Source: Chrysochromulina parva (taxonomy: Eukaryota > Haptophyta > Prymnesiales > Chrysochromulinaceae). From it: 22,039 nt of DNA. Both the position numbers and the translations under genes were made by a program. This document shows, one piece after another, positions 8,886 through 16,600 of this stretch. The notes beneath the pieces were generated by a model that saw nothing but the letters and a program-made list of their open reading frames with translations, was not told where the DNA came from and did not search any database. The stretch lies in the NCBI GenBank assembly GCA_002887195.1, contig PJAB01000691.1, forward strand, positions 1 through 22,039, in the 5' to 3' direction. Position 1 is the first letter of the stretch, and each line of letters begins with the position of its first letter.

Positions 8886-9230
8886 TCCACTGTCTGTCCG
8901 TCCTCTTGAGGACAATCATGCTGCGACGGAAAACGCGAACATCTTGGCTGTGAATTAGCAGTGAATACTGTTTCCGATTTCCGCGATTTGTGCTCTGGAG
9001 GGATGTCTCCTGTGTGAATTGGCTATGTTAGGAAAGTTTGCTTTTGGTGACCGGACCATACATGTACCTATACACGCACGCACCCTAGCGCCTAGGGGTC
9101 AGCGTACTTCCCCAATGAGATGGGCATGTAGTTACACGGTACAGTTTGCAGTGAATCGGCTGTGTTAACCCAAACATCAGGCAGCCAGTTTCCCCGGTCC
9201 AACAGTCTTGCTGCGTGAAAATTATGGCGG
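8886..9230. other. Intergenic region between two minus-strand genes
   Basis: 345 bp with lower GC than the flanking genes. It carries the presumed promoter of the fucosyltransferase-like gene and the 3' UTR of the ankyrin gene. No coding sequence or repeats seen. Confidence 0.5.
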
Positions 9231-10034
9231 TCACGAGCTCAGCGCGCCTTCGCATAGGCGCACGCACTCGGCCTGCCTCTGCCTCTGCGCCCATTTGAGG
9301 CCCTTGAGCACCGACTCTTTGCTCACGCCGGCTGAGAGCAACACCTCGACGATCTGGCTGTGCCCGTTGGCGCACGCGACCTCAAACGAGACGAGCTTCC
9401 CTTCTGTGCCGTCCTCGCGCTCCCAGAAGCACTCGAGATCTGGAGGACTGCCTGCCTCGAGTATCACGGCGAGGATCTCGGGGAAGTTTTCGACGCACGC
9501 TATGCGCATCGGCGTGTACCCATCCTGCGAGATGACGTCCACAGCAGCCGACTGAGCGAGCAGCGCCTCGACGCAGCCGCGATGGCCGCTCATGCACGCG
9601 CGCATGAGAGGGGTGTAACCCCCGAGCGTCGCCAGGTTGACGTCCGCGCCGTTGGCGAGCAGCAGTCGCACGCACTCGAACTGCGCGAGCTGGCACGCAA
9701 TGTTGAGCGCGGTCGCACCGCTGTTGCTTGGCTGGTCAATCGCCGCGCCGAGCGACAGCAGCTCAAAGGCCACGTCGACGAAGCCATGTTGGCACGCAAT
9801 AATGAGCGGCGTTGCGCCGAGCTTGCCTGCACGATTTACGTTTGCGTTCGCATCAATGAGAGCGCGGCAGCACTCGGCCGAACCGGAGGCCGCCGCGCTC
9901 ATGAGGGGCGTGAAGCCACAGACAAAGGGTTCGTCAATGAGCTCGCCCAATGCGATATGGTCGAGGACCTGCGCGATGTCGCCCATCTCGAGCGCCTCCT
10001 CGAAGGAAGCTGCCAGGCTAGATGCCCCCGCCAT
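9231..10034 (-). CDS. Ankyrin-repeat protein (six repeats)
   Basis: 267 aa, single exon, ATG at 10034. After a short helical N-terminus (FEEALEMGDIAQVLDHI, itself a degenerate repeat), regular 33-residue repeats begin at about residues 40, 73, 106, 139 and 172, each with the TPLM/TALN helix start and the G-A-x-V/I-D/N hairpin (for example ATPLIIACQHG, VRLLLANGADVNLATLGGY). A sixth repeat at 214-240 (SFEVACANGHSQIVEVLLSA) is preceded by an insert, CFWEREDGTEG. The protein is nearly all ankyrin, so it is probably a binding adaptor or inhibitor; no enzymatic domain, signal or membrane segment is present. It is not obviously a copy of the ankyrin gene at 2162-2932, whose repeats are much less regular. 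Confidence 0.85.
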   Translation of the reverse strand: MAGASSLAASFEEALEMGDIAQVLDHIALGELIDEPFVCGFTPLMSAAASGSAECCRALIDANANVNRAGKLGATPLIIACQHGFVDVAFELLSLGAAIDQPSNSGATALNIACQLAQFECVRLLLANGADVNLATLGGYTPLMRACMSGHRGCVEALLAQSAAVDVISQDGYTPMRIACVENFPEILAVILEAGSPPDLECFWEREDGTEGKLVSFEVACANGHSQIVEVLLSAGVSKESVLKGLKWAQRQRQAECVRLCEGALSS

Positions 10035-10785
10035 CTAGCGCCTCGTCGCGTGGGAGATCTCAACCCTCCGCACCTTCGTTGAAGTTCGCACATTCCGCAC
10101 ATCTACCGGTACTCCGCAAGTTTAAGATCGGTCGGGAGATCGGCTAGGTTTGCGCCTGATGCCACGTACTCGGTCCAGACGCGGACGTTGTGTACTGCGC
10201 ATAGACACCCGATGACACCTGTAGACGTTTTACCTCGCCCCACTCCCGACATCGAACCCCCCTTTTCCGTAGGGGAAGTCGGGAGGTGAGAACCCTATCT
10301 AGGGGAGGATTTTTCACGGCCCGCCCCCGGGTGGGGGGCGTCGCGCCGTAATGGCGATCTGGCGTCGTGGTGGGAGGACACGCATCAAGGGGGGGGGACA
10401 CGTCTTCACCTCGTCACCGGCCCCTTATGGGGGGCCGGCCACGCCTAGAGTCGCCCACACGCCCATCCCCTGTACCGCTGTTCGGGGAGGCGGTGACGGT
10501 CAGTAATTTCAATTGAGTAATTTACTGCGCGAGGAGCGGTTGCGGCTTGCGGGTGTGGCAACCCTGTGTGGCAAGTTACATAGTAGGTGAAGCAGGGTGC
10601 GATGATTCAAATCAGTGGAATCGGGATGTCAATCTCCTCAGGATTTCAAGTCTGCAATCCTGCAACGATTTTTGCTCACGACGTGTCGAGAAAACGGGAA
10701 CGAGCGCCGGCGGCGTCATTAGCTCATTATCCGGATACAGAATGTAAAAGCGAGCACGCGCCACATACGAGTGCGAGACTCAACA
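10035..10785. other. Divergent intergenic region with a G/C-run block
   Basis: 751 bp between the divergent starts of the ankyrin gene (-) and the TspO-like gene (+), so it probably contains both promoters. The part at about 10240-10440 is unusual for homopolymeric G and C runs and hairpins (separate entry). The rest (10500-10785) shows only short open frames without family resemblance. Confidence 0.5.
10417..10438. repeat. Perfect GC hairpin
   Basis: CCGGCCCC (10417-10424) pairs perfectly with GGGGCCGG (10431-10438) across a 6-nt loop, TTATGG. It sits at the end of a stretch with several runs of five or more G or C residues. Confidence 0.7.
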
Positions 10786-11848
10786 ATGGCTCCTCGTGTG
10801 TGTAAGGCGCCAATGGTGCCTTACAACGCCGCATGCGTGCCCGCAGACACGTACCGGCCGCCTATGCCGTTGCCATACGAGCCGCAGCCATCATCGCCTA
10901 TGGCAACACTACTAATTCTGATTGGCCTCGGCTACTGCATCACACTCTCGACAACGTCACGAAGTGTTGAGGTGCCATCAAAGTACCTGCAGATCGCTGG
11001 TCTGGTCGTGAACATCGCGTCGGTGGCCGTTCCAGGTCGGTTTGACGATGACGCAAACATGCTCATCAGCAGCCCGTGGCCGACGCTCTTCTCGCCTGCC
11101 GGCTTCGCCTTCGCCATCTGGGCGGTCATCTACCTCGGCGAGCTCCTCGGAGTGATTATGATCGCGGCGTTGCCGGCAAATGACGTGGACCACGCCCAGA
11201 GCGCGCGGGCCTGGCTCTGCGCCAACTTGGCGCAGGCGCTGTGGTGTGTGAGCTTTCGACCGTGGTCGCTCGGTCAACTGTGGCTGCCGAGCCTGTGTGA
11301 GTGCCGCCCGCCCGGCGTACACAGCTCAACCCTCCTCGCCGCCTGCGAACCCTCCCTCATGACTGGTCTCGCTTGGGCTCCTGCTCGCCCGTGCAGGCCT
11401 CGCCACGACGGCCTTTTGCCTCTTCCGCTCACAAGTCCTCCTGACGACCGAATGTGGCCCCATCAACCGGCAATGGCTCTTCATGGCGAGCGCGCGTTCG
11501 CTTCACCTTGGATGGGTGAGCGCGGCGACGCTGGTGAACGTGAACGCGTGGGTGGGACTCGCGGCGCTTGGACCCTCCGCAGCTCTCGCCTCCGTCGTCC
11601 TCTCGCACGTCGGCGCGGTCAGTCTGGCGGACTTGTACTCCCGAAAGGCTCTGCCAGTGGCGTCCGGGGCGGTGGCGTGGGCGTTGTTCGCAGTCAGCCA
11701 AGGGGTGCCGATTGGAAAGGACGCGGCCGTTCTGGGCGAGACGACGATGAGGGGCCTCGCCTATGCGGCCAAGGGTGCAGCCGTGGCGGCCTTTTTACTG
11801 GCGTTGATCCGAGCGCGTCTTTCGGAGCGGCTGATGAGCGGATGGTGA
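10786..11848 (+). CDS. TspO/MBR-like polytopic membrane protein
   Basis: Spliced: exon 1 10786..11296, exon 2 11397..11848, 320 aa. Hydrophobic segments lie at about 40-55, 68-83, 102-128, 143-157, 164-180 and four more in exon 2. Motifs resemble tryptophan-rich TspO-like proteins: LFSPAGFAFAIWAVIYLGEL (101-120), ANLAQALWCVSFRPW, and after the splice RSLHLGWVSAATLVNVNAW and SGAVAWALFAVSQG. Joining CTGT|GTGAGT to GTGCAG|GCCTCG gives WLPSLCLATTAFCLF and brings the second half, which lies in another frame, into phase. The start ATG has A at -3 and G at +4. TspO proteins (mitochondrial or plastid translocator proteins binding porphyrins and sterols) are normally 150-190 aa with five helices; this one is longer, so it may be a distant subfamily of unknown ligand. 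Confidence 0.6.
11297..11396 (+). other. Intron of the TspO-like gene
   Basis: 100-bp GT-AG intron, donor CTGT|GTGAGTGCC, acceptor CGTGCAG|GCCTCG, phase 1. The C-rich 3' half supplies the pyrimidine tract. Confidence 0.75.
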
Positions 11849-12020
11849 GCGGTTCCGGTTGACGCGTCGGTTCCGTCCGTGCCAGCCAGTCGGTACCAAA
11901 ATAATCACCTCGGTAGAGGCAAGAGGGGAAATTTTCACAGTTTCGGCAGAATGAATCTGAGACGTGGGGCGCACGCGTGTGTCAACCCCGTGTGCGCGGA
12001 GGTCAATCGGAGGCTTCACC

Positions 12021-14159
12021 ATGATGGTCACTTGCCGCGCGTCGGCCATCAGAGCGCAGCTGCGCGGTATGGGCCCATCAGTGTCGTTGTATCGTCACAG
12101 CAGCACAAAAGCACCAAAGGTGGGCAAGGGCGTGCCTGTTGGCACGCCTCGAGAGGACTGGGACAAGTTTGGGTACGAGACGAGGTGCGCCAGTGTGGTC
12201 CAGGTATCGGACTTCGCGATCCGCAGAGTCAAGCCTATCTCGCTCCCGATCGTGCTTGGTTCTACTTTCGAAATGGAGGACTGCGCTCATGGCGCTCGGC
12301 TTCACGCAAAGAAGGAGAGCCCATACGCAGACGCTGACGGCTACGTCTACGGACGCTGGGGATCGCCAACAAACGAGGGCGCGGCCCGTCAAGTCGCAGC
12401 GCTCGAGGGCATTGGGCCTGCCGACGACGGCGGCTGCATGCTCTTCTCCTCGGGTATGTCTGCTATCACCGGCTCCCTCACCGCAACGCTCAAGAAAGGT
12501 GATCACGCCATCTTCCCGTACACGGTATACGGCGGCACGCACGAGTTCCTTGTGGAATTCCTGCGGCATTGGGGCGTGGAGTACACTCTCGTCGACTCGA
12601 CCGACCCCCAAAATTACGCAAAGGCGCTCAAGCCCAACACGCGCGTCGTCTACACCGAGTCTCCTGCCAACCCGACCTGCCGGCTGACAGACCTCGACGC
12701 CGTGAGCGAGATCGTCAAATCCTATTCGAAGAGCACGGGCATCAAGAAGCCTTGGGTCATGTGCGACTCGACGTTTGCGACGCCGTTTCATCAGCGCTGC
12801 CTCGAGACCGACGGCGTTGACGTGGCCATCCACTCTGCCACCAAATGTAAAGCGCCTCCGTCGCGACGTGTAGCCACGACCCGCCCCCTAAACTGATGAC
12901 AACCTAACTTGATGACAATTTGATGACTTGATGACAATTTGATGACTTGATGACAACCAAACTTGGTGATAACTTGATGACAACCAAACTTGATGATAAC
13001 TTGATGACAACATGATGACAACTTGATGACCACCAAACTTGCACGCAGCCTGCGCACCCACGTGCACTATGAGCCCTGCGCATGGATCCCCGCGAGGCTC
13101 CAGGGCCCCCGCATTGTGACCGTGAATGTGAATGTGCGTGCACACAGACATCGGAGGGCATTCGGATATCCTCGCGGGCGCGGTCACGTCCAACTCCTCA
13201 GAGTTCCTCCACGAGCTTGCCAAGGTGCAGATAGAGCTCCAGATAGAGGCAGATAGAGCTCCAGATAGAGGCAGATAGAGCTCCAGATAGAGGCAGATAG
13301 AGCTCCAGATAGAGGCAGATAGAGGCAGATAGAGCTCCACTCGCGCCCCTCCTCCGACTGCATGCTGATGTCATCTCTGAGTGCATGCCGAAGACCTCCC
13401 TCATCAGGTCCAGAAGATCTTCTGAGCTCGTTGATTGCCTCCCTCATCTTCGTTGATTGCCTCCCTCATCTTCGTTGATTGCCTCCCTCATCAGGTCCAG
13501 AAGATCTTCGGAGCTCCACTCGCGCCCCTCGAGTCCTTCCTACTCGCACGCGGGCTGCGCACGCTGCATGTGCGCATGGAGCGCCACGGCCAGAATGCTA
13601 TGAAGGTGGCGCAGCTCTTGGACAAGCATCCGCTTGTCGAAAAGCTCTTCTATCCTGGGCTTCCATCGTGAGGCCCGAGCGGAATCCAAACCATCCTGGC
13701 ACCCCCTGCCTGCCTGCCTCTGAGCTGCGCATGTGCTTCCACCGCCGTGCACGATCGGATCTGCTGACTCTCGTGTGGTCGATGTGGGACCCGCGCAGGC
13801 ACCCCGATCACGAGCTCGCGAAGCGCATCTTCACTTCCGGGGGTCCGAACTCTGACGCGTCTCAGCAGACCTTCGGCGGCATGCTGGCCTTCATCCTGAA
13901 AGGCGATCCTGATACGGCCATGAAACGCGGCATCAAGATGTGTGAACGGCTGAGGCTTGTCACCCTCGCAGTCTCACTCGGGGGGACGGAGTCCCTCATC
14001 CAGCACCCCGCGTCCATGACGCATGCAATGATCCCGCGCGAGAAACGTCTCGCCGGCGGCCTGCAGGACGGCCTTGTGCGCCTTTCTGTGGGGCTCGAGA
14101 GCGCCAACGACATCTGCGAGGACATCAGGCAGGCGCTTGATGGCTGCGATGGTCCCTGA
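12021..14159 (+). CDS. Cystathionine gamma-synthase/lyase family PLP enzyme
   Basis: Exons 12021..12846, 13148..13224, 13495..13667, 13799..14159; 478 aa. Trans-sulfuration family (Cys/Met metabolism PLP enzymes): makes or cleaves cystathionine or related thioethers. Seen: YGRWGSPT (110-117, Tyr and Arg contacting the PLP phosphate of the neighbouring subunit), SSGMSA (143-148), YTESPANPTC (211-220), DSTFATPFHQ with Asp249 for the pyridine nitrogen, and the PLP lysine Lys275 in HSATKYIGGHSDILAGAV. C-terminal part: SLGGTESLIQHPASMTHA and DGLVRLSVGLE. The lysine codon ends one base before intron 1, and the Tyr276 codon is split by it. Residue 172 region is YGGT, lacking the catalytic Cys of methionine gamma-lyases, which favours synthase or lyase of cystathionine type. 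The Arg-rich leader (residues 1-32) looks like a mitochondrial or plastid targeting peptide. ATG 12021 has A at -3. An out-of-frame upstream ATG lies at 11951. Confidence 0.9.
12847..13147 (+). other. PLP enzyme gene intron 1
   Basis: 301-bp GT-AG intron, donor AAAT|GTAAAG, acceptor GCACACAG|ACATCGG. Removal restores SATKY-IGGHSDIL. Its middle is a TTGATGACAA minisatellite (separate entry). Confidence 0.9.
12893..13040 (+). repeat. TTGATGACAA minisatellite in intron 1
   Basis: About ten variants of a short unit containing TGATGAC or TGATAAC. Sub-arrays have periods of 19, then 27, then 22 bp, the longer ones containing AACCAAAC. The array occupies about half of the intron and keeps clear of both splice sites. 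Confidence 0.85.
13228..13339 (+). repeat. 22-bp tandem array at the intron 2 donor
   Basis: Four essentially identical 22-bp units built from CAGATAGAG with alternate CTC and G spacers (13228-13315), then two partial units. The array starts three bases inside the intron, directly behind the splice donor. Confidence 0.9.
13332..13351 (+). repeat. 20-bp copy of exon 3 sequence inside intron 2
   Basis: GAGCTCCACTCGCGCCCCTC at 13332-13351 is an exact copy of exon 3 positions 13511-13530 (encoding part of GAPLAPLE). Confidence 0.9.
13401..13423 (+). repeat. Decoy copy of the 3' splice site and exon 3 start
   Basis: TCATCAG|GTCCAGAAGATCTTC at 13401-13422 duplicates the real acceptor and exon start at 13488-13509, 87 bp downstream. 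In the decoy the next codon is TGA instead of GGA, so splicing here would terminate the protein after five codons of exon 3. Confidence 0.85.
13429..13494 (+). repeat. 22-bp tandem array ending in the intron 2 acceptor
   Basis: Three 22-bp units (13429-13450, 13451-13472, 13473-13494) sharing CGTTGATTGCCTCCCTCATC; the first two end in TT and the last in AG. The third copy therefore supplies the pyrimidine tract and the AG used for splicing. Confidence 0.9.
13668..13798 (+). other. PLP enzyme gene intron 3
   Basis: 131-bp GT-AG intron, donor CCATC|GTGAGG, acceptor CCGCGCAG|GCACCC, phase 2. Removal restores YPGLPSHPDHELAK. Confidence 0.9.
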
Positions 14160-14216
14160 CGGCCAGACTAAGCAGGTGCTGGATGGCTGCGATGGTCCCT
14201 GAGGGTCAGACTATGG
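14139..14216 (+). repeat. 43-bp tandem duplication across the PLP enzyme stop codon
   Basis: GATGGCTGCGATGGTCCCTG starts at 14139 and again at 14182, with following GG(C/T)CAGACTA also repeated. The first copy encodes the last residues and the stop codon (14157-14159); the second lies in the 3' UTR. Confidence 0.85.
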
Positions 14217-14698
14217 AACCAGTCGCTCGCGCACTGGGCAGCCGAGCTTTTGCGTCGCCTTGGGGCTTGCGACAGGAATGGGGCGTGGGATTGTGGCCAA
14301 GCGCATGCGTGGTTGAGCCTCGTGTGTGTGGTGGCGTCTGGATTTGCGAGGAGAGTGAGGAGGCGTGGTTAGCGCGCGGAGCGGCGCGCGTCACGGGCGC
14401 GGATCTGGGATCGACTAAACGTTTAAATGAGTGTAGTGATGCGGTTCCGCTTGTTTATTAAACACGACGATTACACGTCGGTGTTGTTCCACGGTGTTTC
14501 CACGGTATGTTTCCATGGGACCGGTGGCTGTGCATCTTGCCGAGATGGACGTGAACGTGAACGCGGACACTCTTTGAAACACAGAACACCCGCAAGCCGG
14601 TGAAGAGTTTCCAAATTTGGGTCGAATGTGTGTGGATCGGCGCGTGGACCGCGCGGGACGACACAGTGTGGTCGTGTGGTCGGCGGCCGCGGCGACAC
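14160..14698. other. Intergenic region upstream of the SGNH-like gene
   Basis: Holds the second copy of the 43-bp repeat and, at about 14480-14520, short GTTTCCACGGTAT-like repeats. The frame of the downstream gene stays open from 14600 without an ATG until 14699, so part of an upstream coding exon could lie here. No other gene supported. Confidence 0.5.
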
Positions 14699-16048
14699 AT
14701 GCAATCCGGACCCGACCTTCTCCGTCTGCTCTGCCCCAAGCAGACGCGCACTGGTACTGAGCTGCGCGCGTGCGTCAACGCGCAGTCCTGCTCGGTTTTG
14801 TGGCCCAACAGCCACTGTGGAGAGCACATCTGCGCCTCCGCACCGCTGCGCAAGTTGTCCAAGGAGCTCTTCGACAGCCTTCGGCAGCGCTTTGGATGGC
14901 TGCTGCTCGTCGGCGACTCAGACATGCGAGGCCTCACCTTCTCGCTGCTCCAGATGCTTGCGGAGGCGACGCACGGCCGCGCTGCAGCGATTGCCAATAC
15001 CACGCTTTGGCTCGGTCCGCGGCAGCTCGCTCCTCCGCCTCGCAAACCGGCATTCACCCCCCCGAGCCCCCGAAGCCCCCCAAGCCCACCCACCTACGTG
15101 GACGAGGTCGGCTCGCGCATCTGCCATCTCGATTGGGAGTACGACGCCAAGGGTCACATCTTCAGCTCCAGAGCGCTGCCATGCCGCTACAAGACGCAAA
15201 ACGTCGGCAATCGCAGCCACTACAATCCCCTAGGCTACGCTTTGCTCGGCGAGGACTTTGAGCTGCGGAGACCGACTGATGCGCCGGACGGCTTGCGTGT
15301 CACCTTTGTGTCGATCACCACGCCAAGGTCCTTCGTGAAAGCGACCACGCATCTGCGGACGGTGGTTGCACAGCATGCCTTGCCTCAGGCCTCTCCTGAT
15401 GAATCCGTTCGCCCTCATCGAACGGCGTTGCTGCTTACCGTGGGCTCATGGGGTCCGTATGACGCCACGGCGGTGGAAGTAGCCGAGGCTGCTAATAGCC
15501 TGGCCGACTCGCTCAGTAACCTATCCGCGCACAGTGACCGACTGAACCATCGACTGAACCACGGGCATGCACTCGTTTCGTTGGCCGACCCAACGCTCCT
15601 CTGGATCACCACGCTTGGCCAGGCGAAACCCGGCTATCGGGGGTGGCGCAACACAAGCTTCTCCGCACAAGTGACGGACGAGCTTCGTGGCCAGAGTACG
15701 GGTCATGGACACCACTCTTCGCCCTCCAGTGTCAGTGAGGCAGCGGCTCCTTTGTTGTCGATGAAGGCGTCGCGTTGGTCGGTCCTGAATCGAACCAGCA
15801 TGATGTCGCTCACCGCAAATGAATATGGATCGCATGGCATTAAGCTGTCGAACTCCCATTCGCCACACCTGGTCAATTGGATTGACAATCAGCGGCTTCT
15901 TCATGTGCTACTCGGCGAGCAAGGAGGCTCGGAGTGCTTCCGCCCAACGTTACCAATCAATATATCGAAATCGTGTACGGGATTCCTGCCGCGTGAAACG
16001 CCCTTCATAGCCGCGTGGCAGTACTTCTGCCAGATTGATTTAGAGTAA
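14699..16048 (+). CDS. SGNH/PC-esterase-like secreted hydrolase (putative)
   Basis: 449 aa from the first in-frame ATG. Evidence for an SGNH-fold esterase of the plant TBL/PC-esterase kind: WLLLVGDSDMRGLTFSLL (67-84) carries the GDS nucleophile block, RTALLLTVGSWGPYD (241-254... region) matches the strand and glycine of block III, and SHSPHLVNWIDNQRLLHVL (385-403) may carry the Asp/His end. An N-terminal Cys cluster (Cys25, 31, 40, 45) and Cys near the C-terminus suggest disulfides and therefore a secreted or lumenal protein, though no signal peptide is visible from this start; one may lie in an upstream exon. A Pro-rich spacer occupies 111-132. The family acetylates or deacetylates polysaccharides, but the substrate here is unknown. 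Remote similarity only. Confidence 0.5.
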   Translation: MQSGPDLLRLLCPKQTRTGTELRACVNAQSCSVLWPNSHCGEHICASAPLRKLSKELFDSLRQRFGWLLLVGDSDMRGLTFSLLQMLAEATHGRAAAIANTTLWLGPRQLAPPPRKPAFTPPSPRSPPSPPTYVDEVGSRICHLDWEYDAKGHIFSSRALPCRYKTQNVGNRSHYNPLGYALLGEDFELRRPTDAPDGLRVTFVSITTPRSFVKATTHLRTVVAQHALPQASPDESVRPHRTALLLTVGSWGPYDATAVEVAEAANSLADSLSNLSAHSDRLNHRLNHGHALVSLADPTLLWITTLGQAKPGYRGWRNTSFSAQVTDELRGQSTGHGHHSSPSSVSEAAAPLLSMKASRWSVLNRTSMMSLTANEYGSHGIKLSNSHSPHLVNWIDNQRLLHVLLGEQGGSECFRPTLPINISKSCTGFLPRETPFIAAWQYFCQIDLE

Positions 16049-16600
16049 CAGCGGTGCGTGCGCGTATGACGTTCAAGATCCGCGGTTCCGCGCCGGTCTC
16101 CGGGTCGCGCAAGTCAACCGGACCGGCAAGATAGTCGAGACGTCGAGTCTATACGTAAGTCGTAACTTAAGAATAAAGAGACTGAATGAAGCGCAGCGCT
16201 CACAAGCGCTCACCTCCGGACGCGCGAGGGGCCTGGGCCGCCGCCTGGCAAACCCACGCCCGCATAGACGACCCCCCACACCAATATAGCCCCCACCTGA
16301 TGACCACCTGATCATCCGTGCCACAATCCCGCCAGCAGTATGAGTATCTGCGGGCAGCGAGCGGCGGCGAGGGGATCACCCTAAAGCCTGATCACCTCGA
16401 CTGATCACCCTAGGTAGGTCCTGGGCGCTGCAGGGGGAGAACCACCTCACTATAGCACCAATTGAAGAGCCCACGAGAGCGAATCCTCAGTACTTGTGTT
16501 GGCCGGGGACGTCGGAGCCGGACTGCAAGCCCGGTGGTGGAGAAGCGCGGGGAGGTTCCGCGAAAGTACCCTGGACAAACCGAAACGACGCGCGTGTACA
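16049..16600. other. Intergenic region
   Basis: 552 bp between two plus-strand genes. Contains an AATAAA at 16172, and several short CCTGATCACC or CCTGATGACC elements between 16295 and 16412. No coding sequence recognised before the next ATG at 16601, although the frame is open from 16496. Confidence 0.5.
16172..16177 (+). promoter_or_regulatory. Possible polyadenylation signal
   Basis: AATAAA 124 nt downstream of the SGNH-like gene stop codon, in an AT-richer patch. No equivalent hexamer is obvious after the other genes, so this may be coincidental. Confidence 0.3.

Larger units (their letters stand above)
13225..13494 (+). other. PLP enzyme gene intron 2, built of repeats
   Basis: 270-bp GT-AG intron, donor GCCAAG|GTGCAG, acceptor CCTCATCAG|GTCCAG, phase 0; joins ELAK to VQKIFGAPLAPLESF, the conserved family sequence. 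Nearly all of it is a 5' tandem array (13228-13339), a duplicated piece of exon 3 (13332-13351), a decoy acceptor (13401-13423) and a 3' tandem array (13429-13494). Confidence 0.9.

Noticed and set aside
9360..10082. 240-residue plus-strand frame
   Set aside because: Antisense of the ankyrin-repeat gene; no own motifs.
11483..11848. Separate 121-residue membrane protein gene
   Set aside because: It is the second exon of the TspO-like gene; a GT-AG intron of 100 bp joins the two halves in phase.
12893..13040. Box C/D snoRNA in intron 1 (TGATGA motifs)
   Set aside because: The TGATGA motifs are part of a tandem array; no matching CTGA box with a terminal stem was found.
12888..13447. Minus-strand frames with repeated SICLYLELYLPLSGAL-like peptides
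   Set aside because: These come from reading the intron tandem arrays; a 22-bp unit gives frame-rotating peptides and they overlap conserved exons on the other strand.
13228..13494. Possible CRISPR array from short direct repeats
   Set aside because: Units are contiguous without unique spacers, lie in a spliced eukaryotic intron, and no cas genes are present.
13429..13494. Hammerhead-ribozyme-like CTGATGAG on the minus strand of the intron repeats
   Set aside because: The following sequence has CGAAG rather than the required CGAAA and no self-complementary stem II could be drawn.
13479..14159. Independent gene encoding the enzyme C-terminus
   Set aside because: It merges out-of-frame exon 3 sequence and intron 3 with exon 4; the spliced model recovers the family sequence.
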